From NCBI GenBank assembly GCA_040757775.1, contig JBFLWQ010000010.1:1-64000 (forward strand): DNA of 64,000 nucleotides, written 5' to 3'. The notes under the pieces were generated by a model. That model was given only the letters and a program-made list of their open reading frames with translations. It was not told the DNA's origin and did no database searches. The position numbers were made by a program, and so were the translations under genes. Shown here piece by piece: positions 26,365 to 35,330 of the stretch (the first letter of the stretch is position 1; the number at the start of each line of letters is the position of its first letter). This stretch comes from Thermodesulfobacteriota bacterium. Its GTDB lineage: Bacteria > Desulfobacterota > UBA8473.

Positions 26365-27999
26365 TTATATTTTGTTTATCATATCTTTGCGGCGACATAG
26401 TTCTTTTATCTTTTTCTCAGTTTCAATGGGTCTCATGGAAGCGTTAATGCCAGTGTAGTACATAGCTGTTGAAAGTGTTCCAGGACTCGGGGTAAATATC
26501 TGCACATCATTATGCCTTAAGCTCAGTGCCCTCAATTTTCTTTTCATCTCCAGGACATCACGGAAACTCTCTCCAGGATGTCCAATAATGATATAAGATG
26601 CAAGTTCAATCCTACGTTTTAGTCTTTTATTGATTGAGCGAAACAGATTCACGAACTCTTCCAGGATACTAAAAGGTGGTTTCCTCATCAGTTGCAAAAC
26701 CGCATCTTCAGTGTGCTCAGGGGCTATACGCAGGGATTTGCCGGCATAATGGAGCATAATCTCCTCCAGCACCTCGGGATATCTCACCATAACATCATGG
26801 CGTATGCCAGAACCCAGAAATATTTTCTTGACCCCATCTACCTGTCTGCACGTCCTTAATAGTTCTATGTATGACTTTGCCGGAGAAAAGAATTTACAGG
26901 ATACCGGATAGAGGCATGACGGCTTCTTGCATGAATGTCTTTGACACGTTACTCCGTACATCTCAGCAGAGGCACCACCGATATCTGAAATGTATCCCTG
27001 CCATAGAGGATGGTGGGTTAGCTGGACTACTTCATCCACAATAGATTCCTGGGATCGGGAAACAATTTTTCTTCCCTGGTGAGGGGCTATGGAACAGAAG
27101 GAACACCCTCCGCAGCAGCCGCGATGGGAGGTTATAGAAAAGATATTCATTTGAAGCGCAGGTGTAAGGCTGGAGCCTCTCAGATGGTTGCGGGTGTACG
27201 TTTGCCCGTAGATCCGATCAATATCCGAGGGATAATACTCCTCAGATCTATGTGCTACCACATAGCGGTCTCCGTGTTTCTGAGCTACCCCATTTCCTTC
27301 GGATATAGCCCTTTCCAGTGCGAGTTGCATTCCTATCAGTGCAGACCTGTCAGATTGCACTGATTCAAAGGAAGGCAATTCTACAAAACCCTTCTCTGCC
27401 GGTAACTGACTGGCCATCATGGCAATTCCGGGCATATTGAGCTTTTCCAAAGACCCGCCTTTTGCAAGGAAATGGGCGATTGAAACGAGCTGCTTCTCGC
27501 CTATACCTATGACCGCTGCGTCAGCTCTTGAATCGACCAGTACGGAACGCCTGATCTTGTCCTGCTGAAAATCATAATGGGAGAAAAGACGGAGTGAGGC
27601 TTCAAGACCCCCGATTATAATGGGGACATCTTTGAATATCTCTCTGATACGGTTGGCAAAGACTATAGTGGTACGATCCGGTCTGATCTTGTTGCTGATG
27701 GAAGGTGGTGTACCCTCAAAATATGCCTGCCCACTTATCTGATAGAGGTCTTCTCTTCGCCTCTTTCGGGACGAGGTATAGTTTAATACTATGGAGTCAA
27801 CAGGTCCCGGAATAATGCCAAAAAAGAGACTGGGTCTGCCAAGTAAAGAAAAGGATTGGCTTTTCTGCCAGCATGGAGTTTCAATAATCCCTACCCGAAA
27901 GCCTTCAATCTCCAGGGCTTTTTTTAGAATCCCTTCAGGAAAAGAGGGGTGATCCGAAAATGGATAGGGAAGTACGAGAATAACATCATATGAAGACAT
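26365..27999 (-). CDS. YgiQ-family radical SAM protein
   Basis: A 544-residue radical SAM protein. The cluster motif is in GCCGGCSFCSIAPHQGR (CxxxCxxC). The N-terminal part has the family's PFSDHPSFPEG segment and a Rossmann-like region (VPIIIGGLEASLRLFSHYDFQQ); the region after the motif has SDIGGASAEMYG and a further cysteine-rich patch (CQRHSCKKPSCLYPVSC), then IAPEHTEDAVLQLM. The E. coli homologue is longer, with an extra C-terminal domain, so this is the shorter form. The reaction is not known. Start at 27999. It is upstream of and on the same strand as the cus operon, which has its own promoter. Confidence 0.88.
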   Translation of the reverse strand: MSSYDVILVLPYPFSDHPSFPEGILKKALEIEGFRVGIIETPCWQKSQSFSLLGRPSLFFGIIPGPVDSIVLNYTSSRKRRREDLYQISGQAYFEGTPPSISNKIRPDRTTIVFANRIREIFKDVPIIIGGLEASLRLFSHYDFQQDKIRRSVLVDSRADAAVIGIGEKQLVSIAHFLAKGGSLEKLNMPGIAMMASQLPAEKGFVELPSFESVQSDRSALIGMQLALERAISEGNGVAQKHGDRYVVAHRSEEYYPSDIDRIYGQTYTRNHLRGSSLTPALQMNIFSITSHRGCCGGCSFCSIAPHQGRKIVSRSQESIVDEVVQLTHHPLWQGYISDIGGASAEMYGVTCQRHSCKKPSCLYPVSCKFFSPAKSYIELLRTCRQVDGVKKIFLGSGIRHDVMVRYPEVLEEIMLHYAGKSLRIAPEHTEDAVLQLMRKPPFSILEEFVNLFRSINKRLKRRIELASYIIIGHPGESFRDVLEMKRKLRALSLRHNDVQIFTPSPGTLSTAMYYTGINASMRPIETEKKIKELCRRKDMINKI

Positions 28000-28427
28000 T
28001 TGTTTATTTTACAGGAATTGAAATGCAAAGGGAAGGGCAAACTACCTAATTTAATTCGCTACTTAATTTTTCACGAAGAAGCCGCATTTTTTTTCTTGAC
28101 ATGTAAATTACAGTACGCTAGAGTAATAACATTTCATATTGAGCATCTTTCTATAATATAAATAGAAAATAATCTTATAAATACAAATAGTTAACTATAG
28201 TAACAATGTTTCTTTAATGGTTATACGGTTGACTTGCTTAGAAAAATAATCTATTATTTTCAATATGTTATAAATAACGGATGCCTTCAATAAATATCTA
28301 TCTGGATATATTGGTAACAATGTTATTCCAATATGGTTGGTATTAAAACCTTACTTATTCCTAAAACCTGACTCTTAACAGAAACATATCTTTTTGATAT
28401 GCAAATTCCGGGCAAAAGAGATAGTAA
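28000..28427. other. AT-rich divergent regulatory gap between ygiQ-like and tetR genes
   Basis: No gene. A promoter-like pair TTGACA-N17-TAGAGT lies at 28096-28124 on the plus strand, with the 11-base palindrome TGTAAATTACA at 28101-28111 over its spacer. Two copies of GTAACAATGTT occur at 28200-28210 and 28314-28324, the second inside the dyad at 28308-28334. The arrangement looks like a TetR-controlled upstream region. Confidence 0.4.
28308..28334. promoter_or_regulatory. Dyad upstream of tetR, candidate operator
   Basis: ATATTGG and CCAATAT flank an inner TAACA-A-TGTTA pair; the arms differ by a two-base offset. It lies about 95 bases ahead of the TetR-type gene and repeats the GTAACAATGTT word found at 28200-28210. 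TetR regulators commonly bind such imperfect palindromes near their own gene. Confidence 0.4.
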
Positions 28428-29027
28428 ATGAATTATTCCCTTGACGAGTTAAGTCCTGAGATACAAGATAGAATTGAAGCGGCTGTCCTGGATGTTTTTG
28501 CTAAGAATAATTTCCATGAAGCATCCATCCGTACTGTTGCCAAGAAGGCAAGAGTCAGTCTCAGTTACATATATAAATATTACGGGAACAAGGAAAAACT
28601 AGTGTTGTTTTTTGCTGATAAATGGCTCAAGGAACTGACCGGGCGTATGATCGATCACCTTAATGGTATTGAGGAACCAAAGGAGAAATTGAGAAAGATA
28701 TTCTGGTTATGTCTGGAATTCTGTGAGCGAAAAATAGATGAGGCACGGATTATGTTTTTGAACATTCCACTTAATAGTTGGGTAAGAGATGAAAGTTTTA
28801 AACAGGAAAAGTACTATAAAGTACTATCAGATGTTCTTAAAGATGGCCAGAAGAGTGGAGTTTTCAATCCGGACGTTCACCCAAGCATGTTACTCGACAT
28901 CATCAATGGTATTCTTATTAGACGCTTTAGTATGTGGTTTTCCCGGGGAGAAAAAGAAAGCCTGACTAACGATGTTAATAAGTTGTTTGAGATGGTCTGG
29001 CAGGCTATTTCTAATTCAAGGAAGTAA
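28428..29027 (+). CDS. TetR-family transcriptional regulator
   Basis: A 199-residue repressor with an N-terminal TetR helix-turn-helix (AAVLDVFAKNNFHEASIRTVAKKARVSLSYIYKYYGNKEKL, residues about 17-57) and a helical ligand-binding C-terminal domain. The ligand is unknown. The next gene downstream is a branched-chain-type binding protein; in syntrophic and aromatic degraders such pairs often answer to acyl-CoA or aromatic substrates, but nothing here decides it. Dyads in the upstream gap suggest autoregulation. Start ATG at 28428 has only a weak RBS (AAAGAG). Confidence 0.88.
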   Translation: MNYSLDELSPEIQDRIEAAVLDVFAKNNFHEASIRTVAKKARVSLSYIYKYYGNKEKLVLFFADKWLKELTGRMIDHLNGIEEPKEKLRKIFWLCLEFCERKIDEARIMFLNIPLNSWVRDESFKQEKYYKVLSDVLKDGQKSGVFNPDVHPSMLLDIINGILIRRFSMWFSRGEKESLTNDVNKLFEMVWQAISNSRK

Positions 29028-29045
29028 TTTAGAGAAAAGGAGGTG

Positions 29046-29111
29046 ATGATGAAAAAAAGAGGTTACAATATTCAAGCCGTTTTAACCCCATACAACGAAA
29101 GGAGAGTATAA
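29046..29111 (+). CDS. Possible 21-codon leader peptide
   Basis: A short frame MMKKRGYNIQAVLTPYNERRV begins behind a strong AAGGAGGTG site and stops in TAATG, so its stop overlaps the start of the binding-protein gene by one base. The gene behind it also has its own GGAG. This layout is typical of translational coupling. It could equally be a decayed gene start. No homologue is recognised. Confidence 0.3.
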   Translation: MMKKRGYNIQAVLTPYNERRV

Positions 29112-30319
29112 TGAAAAAAAAGTTGCTGATAACCATGTGTCTTTCTGTTTCAACTCTAATCTTCTTGTTAAGTGCACCTTCATACGCTGGAATAAAGGAT
29201 GGGGTAACGAATGACCTGGCAAAAATTGGGGTAATGGTAGATATGACAGGTCCTACTTCTAATGTCGGAGTTCTGATGGCACTTGCCTATAGAAATCTTG
29301 TTTCCGATATAAATGATAGGGGGGGGATACACGGAAGAAAGATTAGTTTAATAATCGAGGATAATCGTTATTCTATACCATTACATATTTCAGCATTTAA
29401 GAAACTGGTTTTTAAAGACAGTGTTTTTGCTATCATGGGGCCAGTGAGCGTGGGTGGAAGCAGAGTATTATTTAAGGATATTCAAAAAAACCAAATTCCT
29501 ACACTGCCGTGGACGCCAGACGACTCACTGAAGGTTCCCTATAAGAGGTACGTTTTGCCGGTGAATGGTTTCTATGATACTGAAGTAGGTGTTATATTTG
29601 ATTATATTGTAAATACGTTAAAGCCCAAAAACTTGAAGTTAGCCTTTCTCACATTTGATGTTGAATCAGGCATGAGAATGAAGGAACTGGTTAAAAAATG
29701 GGCTGACGTGTTTGGGATAACGGACATTGATTACGAGGTCATTCCGATGGCTGTTATAGATGTCACCTCCCAGGTCCTTACGATGCAGAGAGCTCGGGCA
29801 ACGCATCTCTTTATACATCATGTTGCACCAGGTGTATCTGCCACATTGAAAGACATGAAGAGGTTTGGTTTTGTTGTTCCAACATTTGGATCAAGTGCTG
29901 CATGCACAGAGGATATTATGAGGATAGCCGGAGAGGCGACAAAGAGTTTTATTGGTGCCACTTCTTATAGCTCCTGGCATGAGGATTACCCTGGCATGAA
30001 GAGGGCTAGAAATATAAGCATGAAATATAACCCTAATGCCAAAGCGTCTTATCCGAACAGGAGTTATCTGTATGGATGGGTTCTCGCTGAAGTTCTTTTT
30101 GAAGGAATGACGAAGGCTGGAAAAGATTTGGACAGAGAAAAACTGGTAGACGCTTTAGAAACCATGAGAAATTTTGATACAAAGGGTCTGTCTAGTCCCA
30201 TAACTTATACCCCAACAATGCATTATGGAATGACTATGGTTAAACTTGTGAAAACGGATCCTCCAAATCAGAGGTTCATACCTGTTACTGATTGGAAGTC
30301 GGAACCTTCAACAAAATAG
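29111..30319 (+). CDS. Periplasmic binding protein, branched-chain amino acid/amide (LivK) type
   Basis: A 402-residue secreted receptor. It has a signal peptide (LLITMCLSVSTLIFLLSAPSYA), then the two-lobed type I binding fold (IGVMVDMTGPTSNVG, LVSDINDRGGIHGRKISLIIEDNRY, AIMGPVSVGG, LKLAFLTFDVESG). It would hand a small amino-acid-like, aromatic or carboxylate substrate to an ABC transporter; no permease or ATPase gene is adjacent, so it is an orphan receptor or serves a transporter elsewhere. It follows the tetR gene on the same strand and ends before a clear terminator. Confidence 0.87.
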   Translation: MKKKLLITMCLSVSTLIFLLSAPSYAGIKDGVTNDLAKIGVMVDMTGPTSNVGVLMALAYRNLVSDINDRGGIHGRKISLIIEDNRYSIPLHISAFKKLVFKDSVFAIMGPVSVGGSRVLFKDIQKNQIPTLPWTPDDSLKVPYKRYVLPVNGFYDTEVGVIFDYIVNTLKPKNLKLAFLTFDVESGMRMKELVKKWADVFGITDIDYEVIPMAVIDVTSQVLTMQRARATHLFIHHVAPGVSATLKDMKRFGFVVPTFGSSAACTEDIMRIAGEATKSFIGATSYSSWHEDYPGMKRARNISMKYNPNAKASYPNRSYLYGWVLAEVLFEGMTKAGKDLDREKLVDALETMRNFDTKGLSSPITYTPTMHYGMTMVKLVKTDPPNQRFIPVTDWKSEPSTK

Positions 30320-30398
30320 GGATATTATCTCAGAACAGGGAATTAAAAAGATGAATATTTGAGAATTGCCATATATTCATGAAAAACTAACCCTGGAT

Positions 30399-30424
30399 AC
30401 CCCGTGCAGAAGCACGGGGTTTTT
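30399..30424 (+). terminator. Intrinsic terminator of the tetR/binding-protein operon
   Basis: ACCCCGTG and CACGGGGT form an eight-base GC-rich stem around CAGAAG, followed by TTTTT. It lies 80 bases after the binding-protein stop. Confidence 0.85.
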
Positions 30425-30463
30425 CCCCAATTTGTTCCCAGTCTTTTTATTAACCTCTTCGAT

Positions 30464-30607
30464 TTATCCAGAGCTACGTGTTAGATGCCCCCTCTGAACT
30501 GCCTGTCGTATCAGATTCCATTCACCCCGGGGTATAGCATCACTTACCCATCGCCTGTAACGCTTTTGAGTTTGTCCCTGCTTATCAAACCTTGAAAAAA
30601 ACTGCAT
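30464..30607 (-). pseudogene. C-terminal remnant of a REP-associated (Y1-type) transposase
   Basis: A 47-codon frame reading MQFFSRFDKQGQTQKRYRRW, then VSDAIPRGEWNLIRQAVQRG and HLTRSSG before TAA. The YRRWV...EW..IR.AVQRG pattern recalls the region after the catalytic domain of REP-associated tyrosine transposases. The catalytic HUH and Tyr motifs are missing. It overlaps nothing but ends at the vapC stop. The identification is by eye and moderate. Confidence 0.45.
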
Positions 30608-30608
30608 T

Positions 30609-30980
30609 TTATTTTGGAAAAAACTTTACATCCGGTAAATTTTCAAAATCTGAATCTTGTGTCCAAATCAAACATCCGTAAGATTGAGCCGTAGACAGAA
30701 TGATACTGTCAGCCATAGGCAGCCTATACTGTATGCTCAACTTCGAAGCATTCATTGCAATACTTGTGGTAAGGTCTATAATCGTACCTTTTTGCATCGC
30801 AGCTACGACTTGAAGAGCCTCATTTTCACTTGATTCGCGTAACACCACTTTGAACACTTCATATATGGTAATGACAGGTACAATTAACGATGACGAATCT
30901 TGAAGAGGGGTTGAGAAGTTGTCCGAATTGGGTCCTCCTGAAAAATATTCTAGCCATCCCGAAGAATCGACGATATTCAT
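30609..30980 (-). CDS. vapC: VapC-type PIN-domain toxin
   Basis: A 123-residue PIN RNase. Acidic residues expected for metal binding are visible: D5 in NIVDSSGW, E in YEVFKVVL, D in LPMADSIILSTA and D in WTQDSDFENL. PIN toxins of VapBC pairs cleave tRNA or rRNA in the cytoplasm. Its start overlaps the stop of the AbrB-type antitoxin gene by four bases. Length and motif order are normal. Confidence 0.87.
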   Translation of the reverse strand: MNIVDSSGWLEYFSGGPNSDNFSTPLQDSSSLIVPVITIYEVFKVVLRESSENEALQVVAAMQKGTIIDLTTSIAMNASKLSIQYRLPMADSIILSTAQSYGCLIWTQDSDFENLPDVKFFPK

Positions 30981-31183
30981 AACCTGTCACCCTCACGTAT
31001 GAAGTCCGTATTAATTCCTTTGAGGAAACCTCTTAAGTCGGATATTTCTCGGTCGGGTATTAGCTCTATTCGCCCATTATATTCTATAACTTTCATTTTC
31101 TGACCGGGGCGAAGTTGCAGAGAATCTCTTATATTCTTTGGAATGACAACTTGGTATTTAGGAGAAACTGTAACGGTATTCAT
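30977..31183 (-). CDS. vapB: VapB-type antitoxin with AbrB fold
   Basis: A 68-residue protein with a SpoVT/AbrB DNA-binding domain (VTVSPKYQVVIPKNIRDSLQLRPGQKMKVIEYNGRIEL) and a short C-terminal tail (REISDLRGFLKGI) that would bind the toxin. Antitoxins of this type repress their own operon by binding palindromes at the promoter; a matching dyad is present upstream. RBS AAGGAGG lies eight bases before the ATG. Confidence 0.88.
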   Translation of the reverse strand: MNTVTVSPKYQVVIPKNIRDSLQLRPGQKMKVIEYNGRIELIPDREISDLRGFLKGINTDFIREGDRL

Positions 31184-31197
31184 GATGACCTCCTTAT

Positions 31198-31245
31198 CGA
31201 TGATATTTAGGTATTACAATATCATCATCGTTATCGTTTTGTCAA
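31198..31245 (-). promoter_or_regulatory. vapBC promoter with overlapping operator dyad
   Basis: On the minus strand TTGACA (31240-31245) is followed after 18 bases by TATTGT. The dyad GATGATAT (31199-31206) / ATATCATC (31219-31226) covers the -10 and the start region, as expected for autoregulation by VapB. A second ATGATG word upstream makes a repeated half-site. Confidence 0.6.
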
Positions 31246-31480
31246 TCATCGGACCAACAATTATTATGGTGAATCAGTTTACACCTTTGATTTATGCTTA
31301 ACAATACTATATTTTAACCAAAGAAACAAATATTTTTGAAGATAAATCTTCTTAAATGCTTTAAATGGTTCATGGCATAACCAGAATTACTCCTTGAAAA
31401 AAACAATGATTCATGAGATATAGACTGACAGCTTTAGCAAACAAAAATAAGATGCTTTTTATTCGGAGCTATTCGTCAAA

Positions 31481-33490
31481 ATGAGTCTTCTGACAGTCGT
31501 AAAAGCCTCACTTTCATTTGCCGGGAGGCAGATTTTTAGTGAAATAGGGTTACAGGTAGAACCGAGAGACCGGATAGGCCTGGTAGGTCCAAACGGATCC
31601 GGGAAAACCACTCTGCTCCGGCTTATCATGGGGGAGGTTTCCCCTGACAGTGGAGAAGTCATCGTAACAAAAGACACCCGGGTAGGCTACCTGCCCCAGA
31701 GCATACAGGAAACCCTGTCAGGACCTATCTTGCAATCTGTTATTGATTCCGTTCCCGGGCGGGTAGACATGGAAAATGAGCTTAGAAAGGCAGAGGCATC
31801 TCTTGAAGAAGCATCTCGTAAACGGGATCAAACGAGCATCGCCGAAAAACTGGGAGAGATACATCAGGAGATCAACCGGCTCGACCTGGAATACCCGCGT
31901 CATGCGGCGGAAAAGATACTGTTGGGGCTTGGGTTTGTGACTTCTGATTTTGACAGACTTGTTTCTTCTCTAAGCAGTGGATGGAAAATGAGAGCGGCAC
32001 TGGCCAGTCTTCTATACCAGAGACCCGACTTGCTCCTCCTGGATGAGCCTACTAACCACCTTGACATCCCGTCCGTGCATTGGCTTGAACAGTTTCTGAA
32101 GGACTACAGTGGTGCTATGATTCTTGTGTCCCATGACAGGGATTTCATAAACCGGCAGATCAATCGAATTATCAGCTTTGGTCAGGAAGGGATGAAATCT
32201 TACAGCGGCAATTACGATTTCTACCTGAAAGCCCGTGAGGAAGAGCACAGAACCCTTGAGGCAAATGCCAGAAAGCAGGAGCAAAGAGTTAAAGAGGCGG
32301 AGAAATTTATTGAAAGATTTCGTGCCAAGGCCAGTAAAGCCAGACAGGCACAGAGCAAGATTAAATTGCTCAACAAAATGGAACTGGTTAAAACCCACCG
32401 CAGAGAAAAGGCACCCCATTTTTCCTTCCCTGCCGCTCCTCGAAGTGGAATGGTTGTCGTGTCCATCAAAGGTATGTCAAAAGGGTTTGATGAAAGGCCT
32501 TTGTATAAAGACATTAACTTGAGCGTGTTAAGGGGGGAAAGGACAGCCATTATCGGGCCAAACGGATATGGTAAGACAACCTTGCTCAGGATGGTTGCCG
32601 GTGAAATAGAACCGGATAAGGGAGAGATATCGTTGGGGCACAAGGTCAGTATGAGCTATTTTGCACAGCATCACTCAGACATGCTTGACCATCAAAAGAC
32701 AGTGATTGAAGAGGTGTACCAGGTTTCTCCGGATGAGAGTATCGGTTTCGTAAGAGGGGTCTGTGGGGCATTCCTGTTCTCAGGGCAGGACGTGGACAAG
32801 ACTATAGGTGTTCTATCTGGGGGAGAAAGGGCCCGTGTCTCACTTGCAAAGCTTCTTATCAAGCCCGGAAATCTTATGGTGATGGATGAACCAACCAACC
32901 ATCTTGACATTTCATCTTCAGAGGCATTGATCGATGCGCTTTCTGAATACAACGGAACCCTGCTTTTTGTATCGCATAACCAGTCATTTGTCAACAGGCT
33001 GGCAACAAAGATATGGGATATAAGAGGAGGCGGAATCGTAGAGTACCCGGGAAATCTGGACGAATATTATTTCCATATTGCCATGGCAGAGGAGGAACCT
33101 GCTAACGGTTATGACCAGGGGACATTATGTGAAAGAAGAAGGGGGAAGAAGGCATCGGTCAAAAAGGGGCAGGATCGAAAAAAAGAAAAAAGGGGGAAAG
33201 CAGAAAAACGGCAACTGATATACGGTACGCTGAAACCGATCATGACCGAAGTGGGTCGTTTGGAAGAACGAATTGCTGAGCTTGAAGCAAGGCAGGAAGA
33301 TCTGGAAAGACTGCTTGAAGAACCGAACATCTTTAATGATAACGACAGGGGTGTTCTGCTTCTTAAAGAATACAAAGCAGTCAGGGAAGAGCAGGATGAG
33401 TTACTTCTGAAATGGGAAAGGACTCAGGACAAGCTGGAAACAAGAAGAAGGGAGCTGTCAGACTGTCTGGCAGGGAGAGATGTTTTATGA
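31481..33490 (+). CDS. ABC-F family ATPase (Uup/EttA-like)
   Basis: A 669-residue soluble protein with two ABC ATPase domains: Walker [13 protein letters not shown] and [12 protein letters not shown], signatures [12 protein letters not shown] and [12 protein letters not shown], Walker [13 protein letters not shown] and [13 protein letters not shown] linker of charged helices ([23 protein letters not shown]) joins them and a coiled-coil C-terminal domain (about 560-660) follows, as in Uup. ABC-F proteins act on the ribosome rather than in transport. The stop overlaps the typA start by four bases (ATGA). The N-terminal domain signature SSGW departs from SGGE, which is common in this group. Confidence 0.9.
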   Translation: MSLLTVVKASLSFAGRQIFSEIGLQVEPRDRIGLVGPNGSGKTTLLRLIMGEVSPDSGEVIVTKDTRVGYLPQSIQETLSGPILQSVIDSVPGRVDMENELRKAEASLEEASRKRDQTSIAEKLGEIHQEINRLDLEYPRHAAEKILLGLGFVTSDFDRLVSSLSSGWKMRAALASLLYQRPDLLLLDEPTNHLDIPSVHWLEQFLKDYSGAMILVSHDRDFINRQINRIISFGQEGMKSYSGNYDFYLKAREEEHRTLEANARKQEQRVKEAEKFIERFRAKASKARQAQSKIKLLNKMELVKTHRREKAPHFSFPAAPRSGMVVVSIKGMSKGFDERPLYKDINLSVLRGERTAIIGPNGYGKTTLLRMVAGEIEPDKGEISLGHKVSMSYFAQHHSDMLDHQKTVIEEVYQVSPDESIGFVRGVCGAFLFSGQDVDKTIGVLSGGERARVSLAKLLIKPGNLMVMDEPTNHLDISSSEALIDALSEYNGTLLFVSHNQSFVNRLATKIWDIRGGGIVEYPGNLDEYYFHIAMAEEEPANGYDQGTLCERRRGKKASVKKGQDRKKEKRGKAEKRQLIYGTLKPIMTEVGRLEERIAELEARQEDLERLLEEPNIFNDNDRGVLLLKEYKAVREEQDELLLKWERTQDKLETRRRELSDCLAGRDVL

Positions 33491-35292
33491 AACGAGAGAA
33501 TTTAAGGAATATCGCCATTATTGCCCATGTTGATCATGGCAAAACGACCCTTGTGGATGGCATGCTTCATCAGGCCGGTATTTTTCGTGCCAATGAAAAG
33601 GTGCAGGAAAGGGTCATGGACAGTATTGACCTGGAGCGGGAAAAGGGAATTACCATTATGGCAAAGAATACCGCGGTTACATACAACGGTATAAAGATAA
33701 ATATTATTGACACCCCGGGGCATGCCGATTTCGGCGGTGAAGTGGAAAGAACAATGAAGATGGCGGATGGTGTTCTCCTGTTAGTTGATGCCTCCGAGGG
33801 TACGCTGCCTCAGACAAGATTCGTCCTGAAAAAGGCTCTTGAGCTGAATCTGCCGGTAATCCTGGTTATTAATAAAATAGACAGGTCTGATGCCAGGATA
33901 GAGGAGGTTTTGAATGAAGTCTATGACCTGTTCATCGACCTCGATGCTACAGAAGATCAACTGGAGTTTCCAATTGTCTATACTAATGCCAAACAGGGGG
34001 TTGCAAAACGCAATCTCAGTGACAAATCAGGCAATTTAATGCCGCTCTTTGAGCTTATCCTCGGAACTATCCCTGCGCCTGAAGGCGACAACAATGCCGT
34101 ACTCCAATATCTGGTTACAAACATAGACTACAATGACTATCTGGGCAGGCTTGCCATAGGAAAGGTGTTTTCAGGGTCAATAAGGATTGGGGACAACGTG
34201 GCTGTAATAAATGGTGATGGAAATGCCGTTAAAAGAAATATAAGCTCAATGTACACCTTTCATGGACTTGAACGTGAAGAGGCAAAGAAAGTGTCTGTAG
34301 GTGATATCGTTGTACTGGCAGGGATTGAAGGCATCAATATCGGGGATACGATTACGGAGATTGAAAACCCAAAACCCCTTCCACGGATCAAGGTTGACGA
34401 GCCGACCATCTCAATGGTCTTTTCAGTGAATACCTCTCCCTTTGCCGGTAGGGAAGGAAGGTATGTTACCTCCAGAAATTTAAGGGAAAGGCTGGAGAAG
34501 GAATTGCTATACAATGTTTCCATAAAGGTCGATTTCACGAATACGGATTCATTTAAGGTTATGGGACGAGGAGAACTACAGCTTGCAATCCTCATAGAGA
34601 TGATGAGGCGTGAGGGTTATGAGCTTTCAGTATCAATGCCCGAGATAATAACAAGGGAAGTAAACGGCGCATTGCATGAGCCCATTGAACTGCTCGTTAT
34701 TGATTTGCCGGAAGAGTTTATTGGTGTGGTAACGCAGCAGGTTGGATTGAGAAAGGGAAAGATGCAGAAGATGCATAACAACGGACGCGGAAGGGTGAGG
34801 CTTGAGTTCAGGATACCCTCAAGAGGTCTGATAGGCTTCAGGTCACAGTTTCTCACCGACACGAGAGGTACCGGGCTTCTCAACCACCTGTTCGACGGGT
34901 ACGAGTCATGGCATGGACACATGTCGAAAAGACAGACCGGTGCCCTTGTGTCTGACAGAAATGGCAAGTCAACCACATATGCGCTAGTCCATCTTCAGCC
35001 AAGGGGAACCATTTTTATTAAAGAAAACACACCGGTTTATGAAGGGATGATTATAGGCGAAAATTCAAGGGACAATGATCTGGACGTGAATGTTACAAAG
35101 GAAAAAGCGCTCACAAACATGCGGGCAGCAGGTTCTGACGAAGCATTGCAGTTAGTCCCTCCAAGACTACTGACTCTGGAACAGTCTATTGAGTTCATCA
35201 GAGAAGACGAATTGGTTGAAGTAACGCCACAGTCTATCAGGTTGAGAAAAGGAGTCCTCGATGTCAATAAGAGGCCGAAGTGGAAGTCCTGA
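33487..35292 (+). CDS. typA: GTP-binding protein TypA/BipA
   Basis: A 601-residue translational GTPase: G1 [16 protein letters not shown]3 [15 protein letters not shown]4 NKIDRSDAR, then EF-G-like domains III and V and the BipA-specific C-terminal domain ([15 protein letters not shown], ERGxIF-like [20 protein letters not shown]). It binds ribosomes and helps assembly and stress growth. I place the start at the ATG 33487, which overlaps the ABC-F stop; a longer frame from 33412 lies inside the ABC-F gene and would add 25 unrelated residues. Motifs are complete. Confidence 0.95.
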   Translation: MKRENLRNIAIIAHVDHGKTTLVDGMLHQAGIFRANEKVQERVMDSIDLEREKGITIMAKNTAVTYNGIKINIIDTPGHADFGGEVERTMKMADGVLLLVDASEGTLPQTRFVLKKALELNLPVILVINKIDRSDARIEEVLNEVYDLFIDLDATEDQLEFPIVYTNAKQGVAKRNLSDKSGNLMPLFELILGTIPAPEGDNNAVLQYLVTNIDYNDYLGRLAIGKVFSGSIRIGDNVAVINGDGNAVKRNISSMYTFHGLEREEAKKVSVGDIVVLAGIEGINIGDTITEIENPKPLPRIKVDEPTISMVFSVNTSPFAGREGRYVTSRNLRERLEKELLYNVSIKVDFTNTDSFKVMGRGELQLAILIEMMRREGYELSVSMPEIITREVNGALHEPIELLVIDLPEEFIGVVTQQVGLRKGKMQKMHNNGRGRVRLEFRIPSRGLIGFRSQFLTDTRGTGLLNHLFDGYESWHGHMSKRQTGALVSDRNGKSTTYALVHLQPRGTIFIKENTPVYEGMIIGENSRDNDLDVNVTKEKALTNMRAAGSDEALQLVPPRLLTLEQSIEFIREDELVEVTPQSIRLRKGVLDVNKRPKWKS

Positions 35293-35330
35293 AAAATTCT
35301 CTTATATGATTACCTTATTTGTTCTATTGA

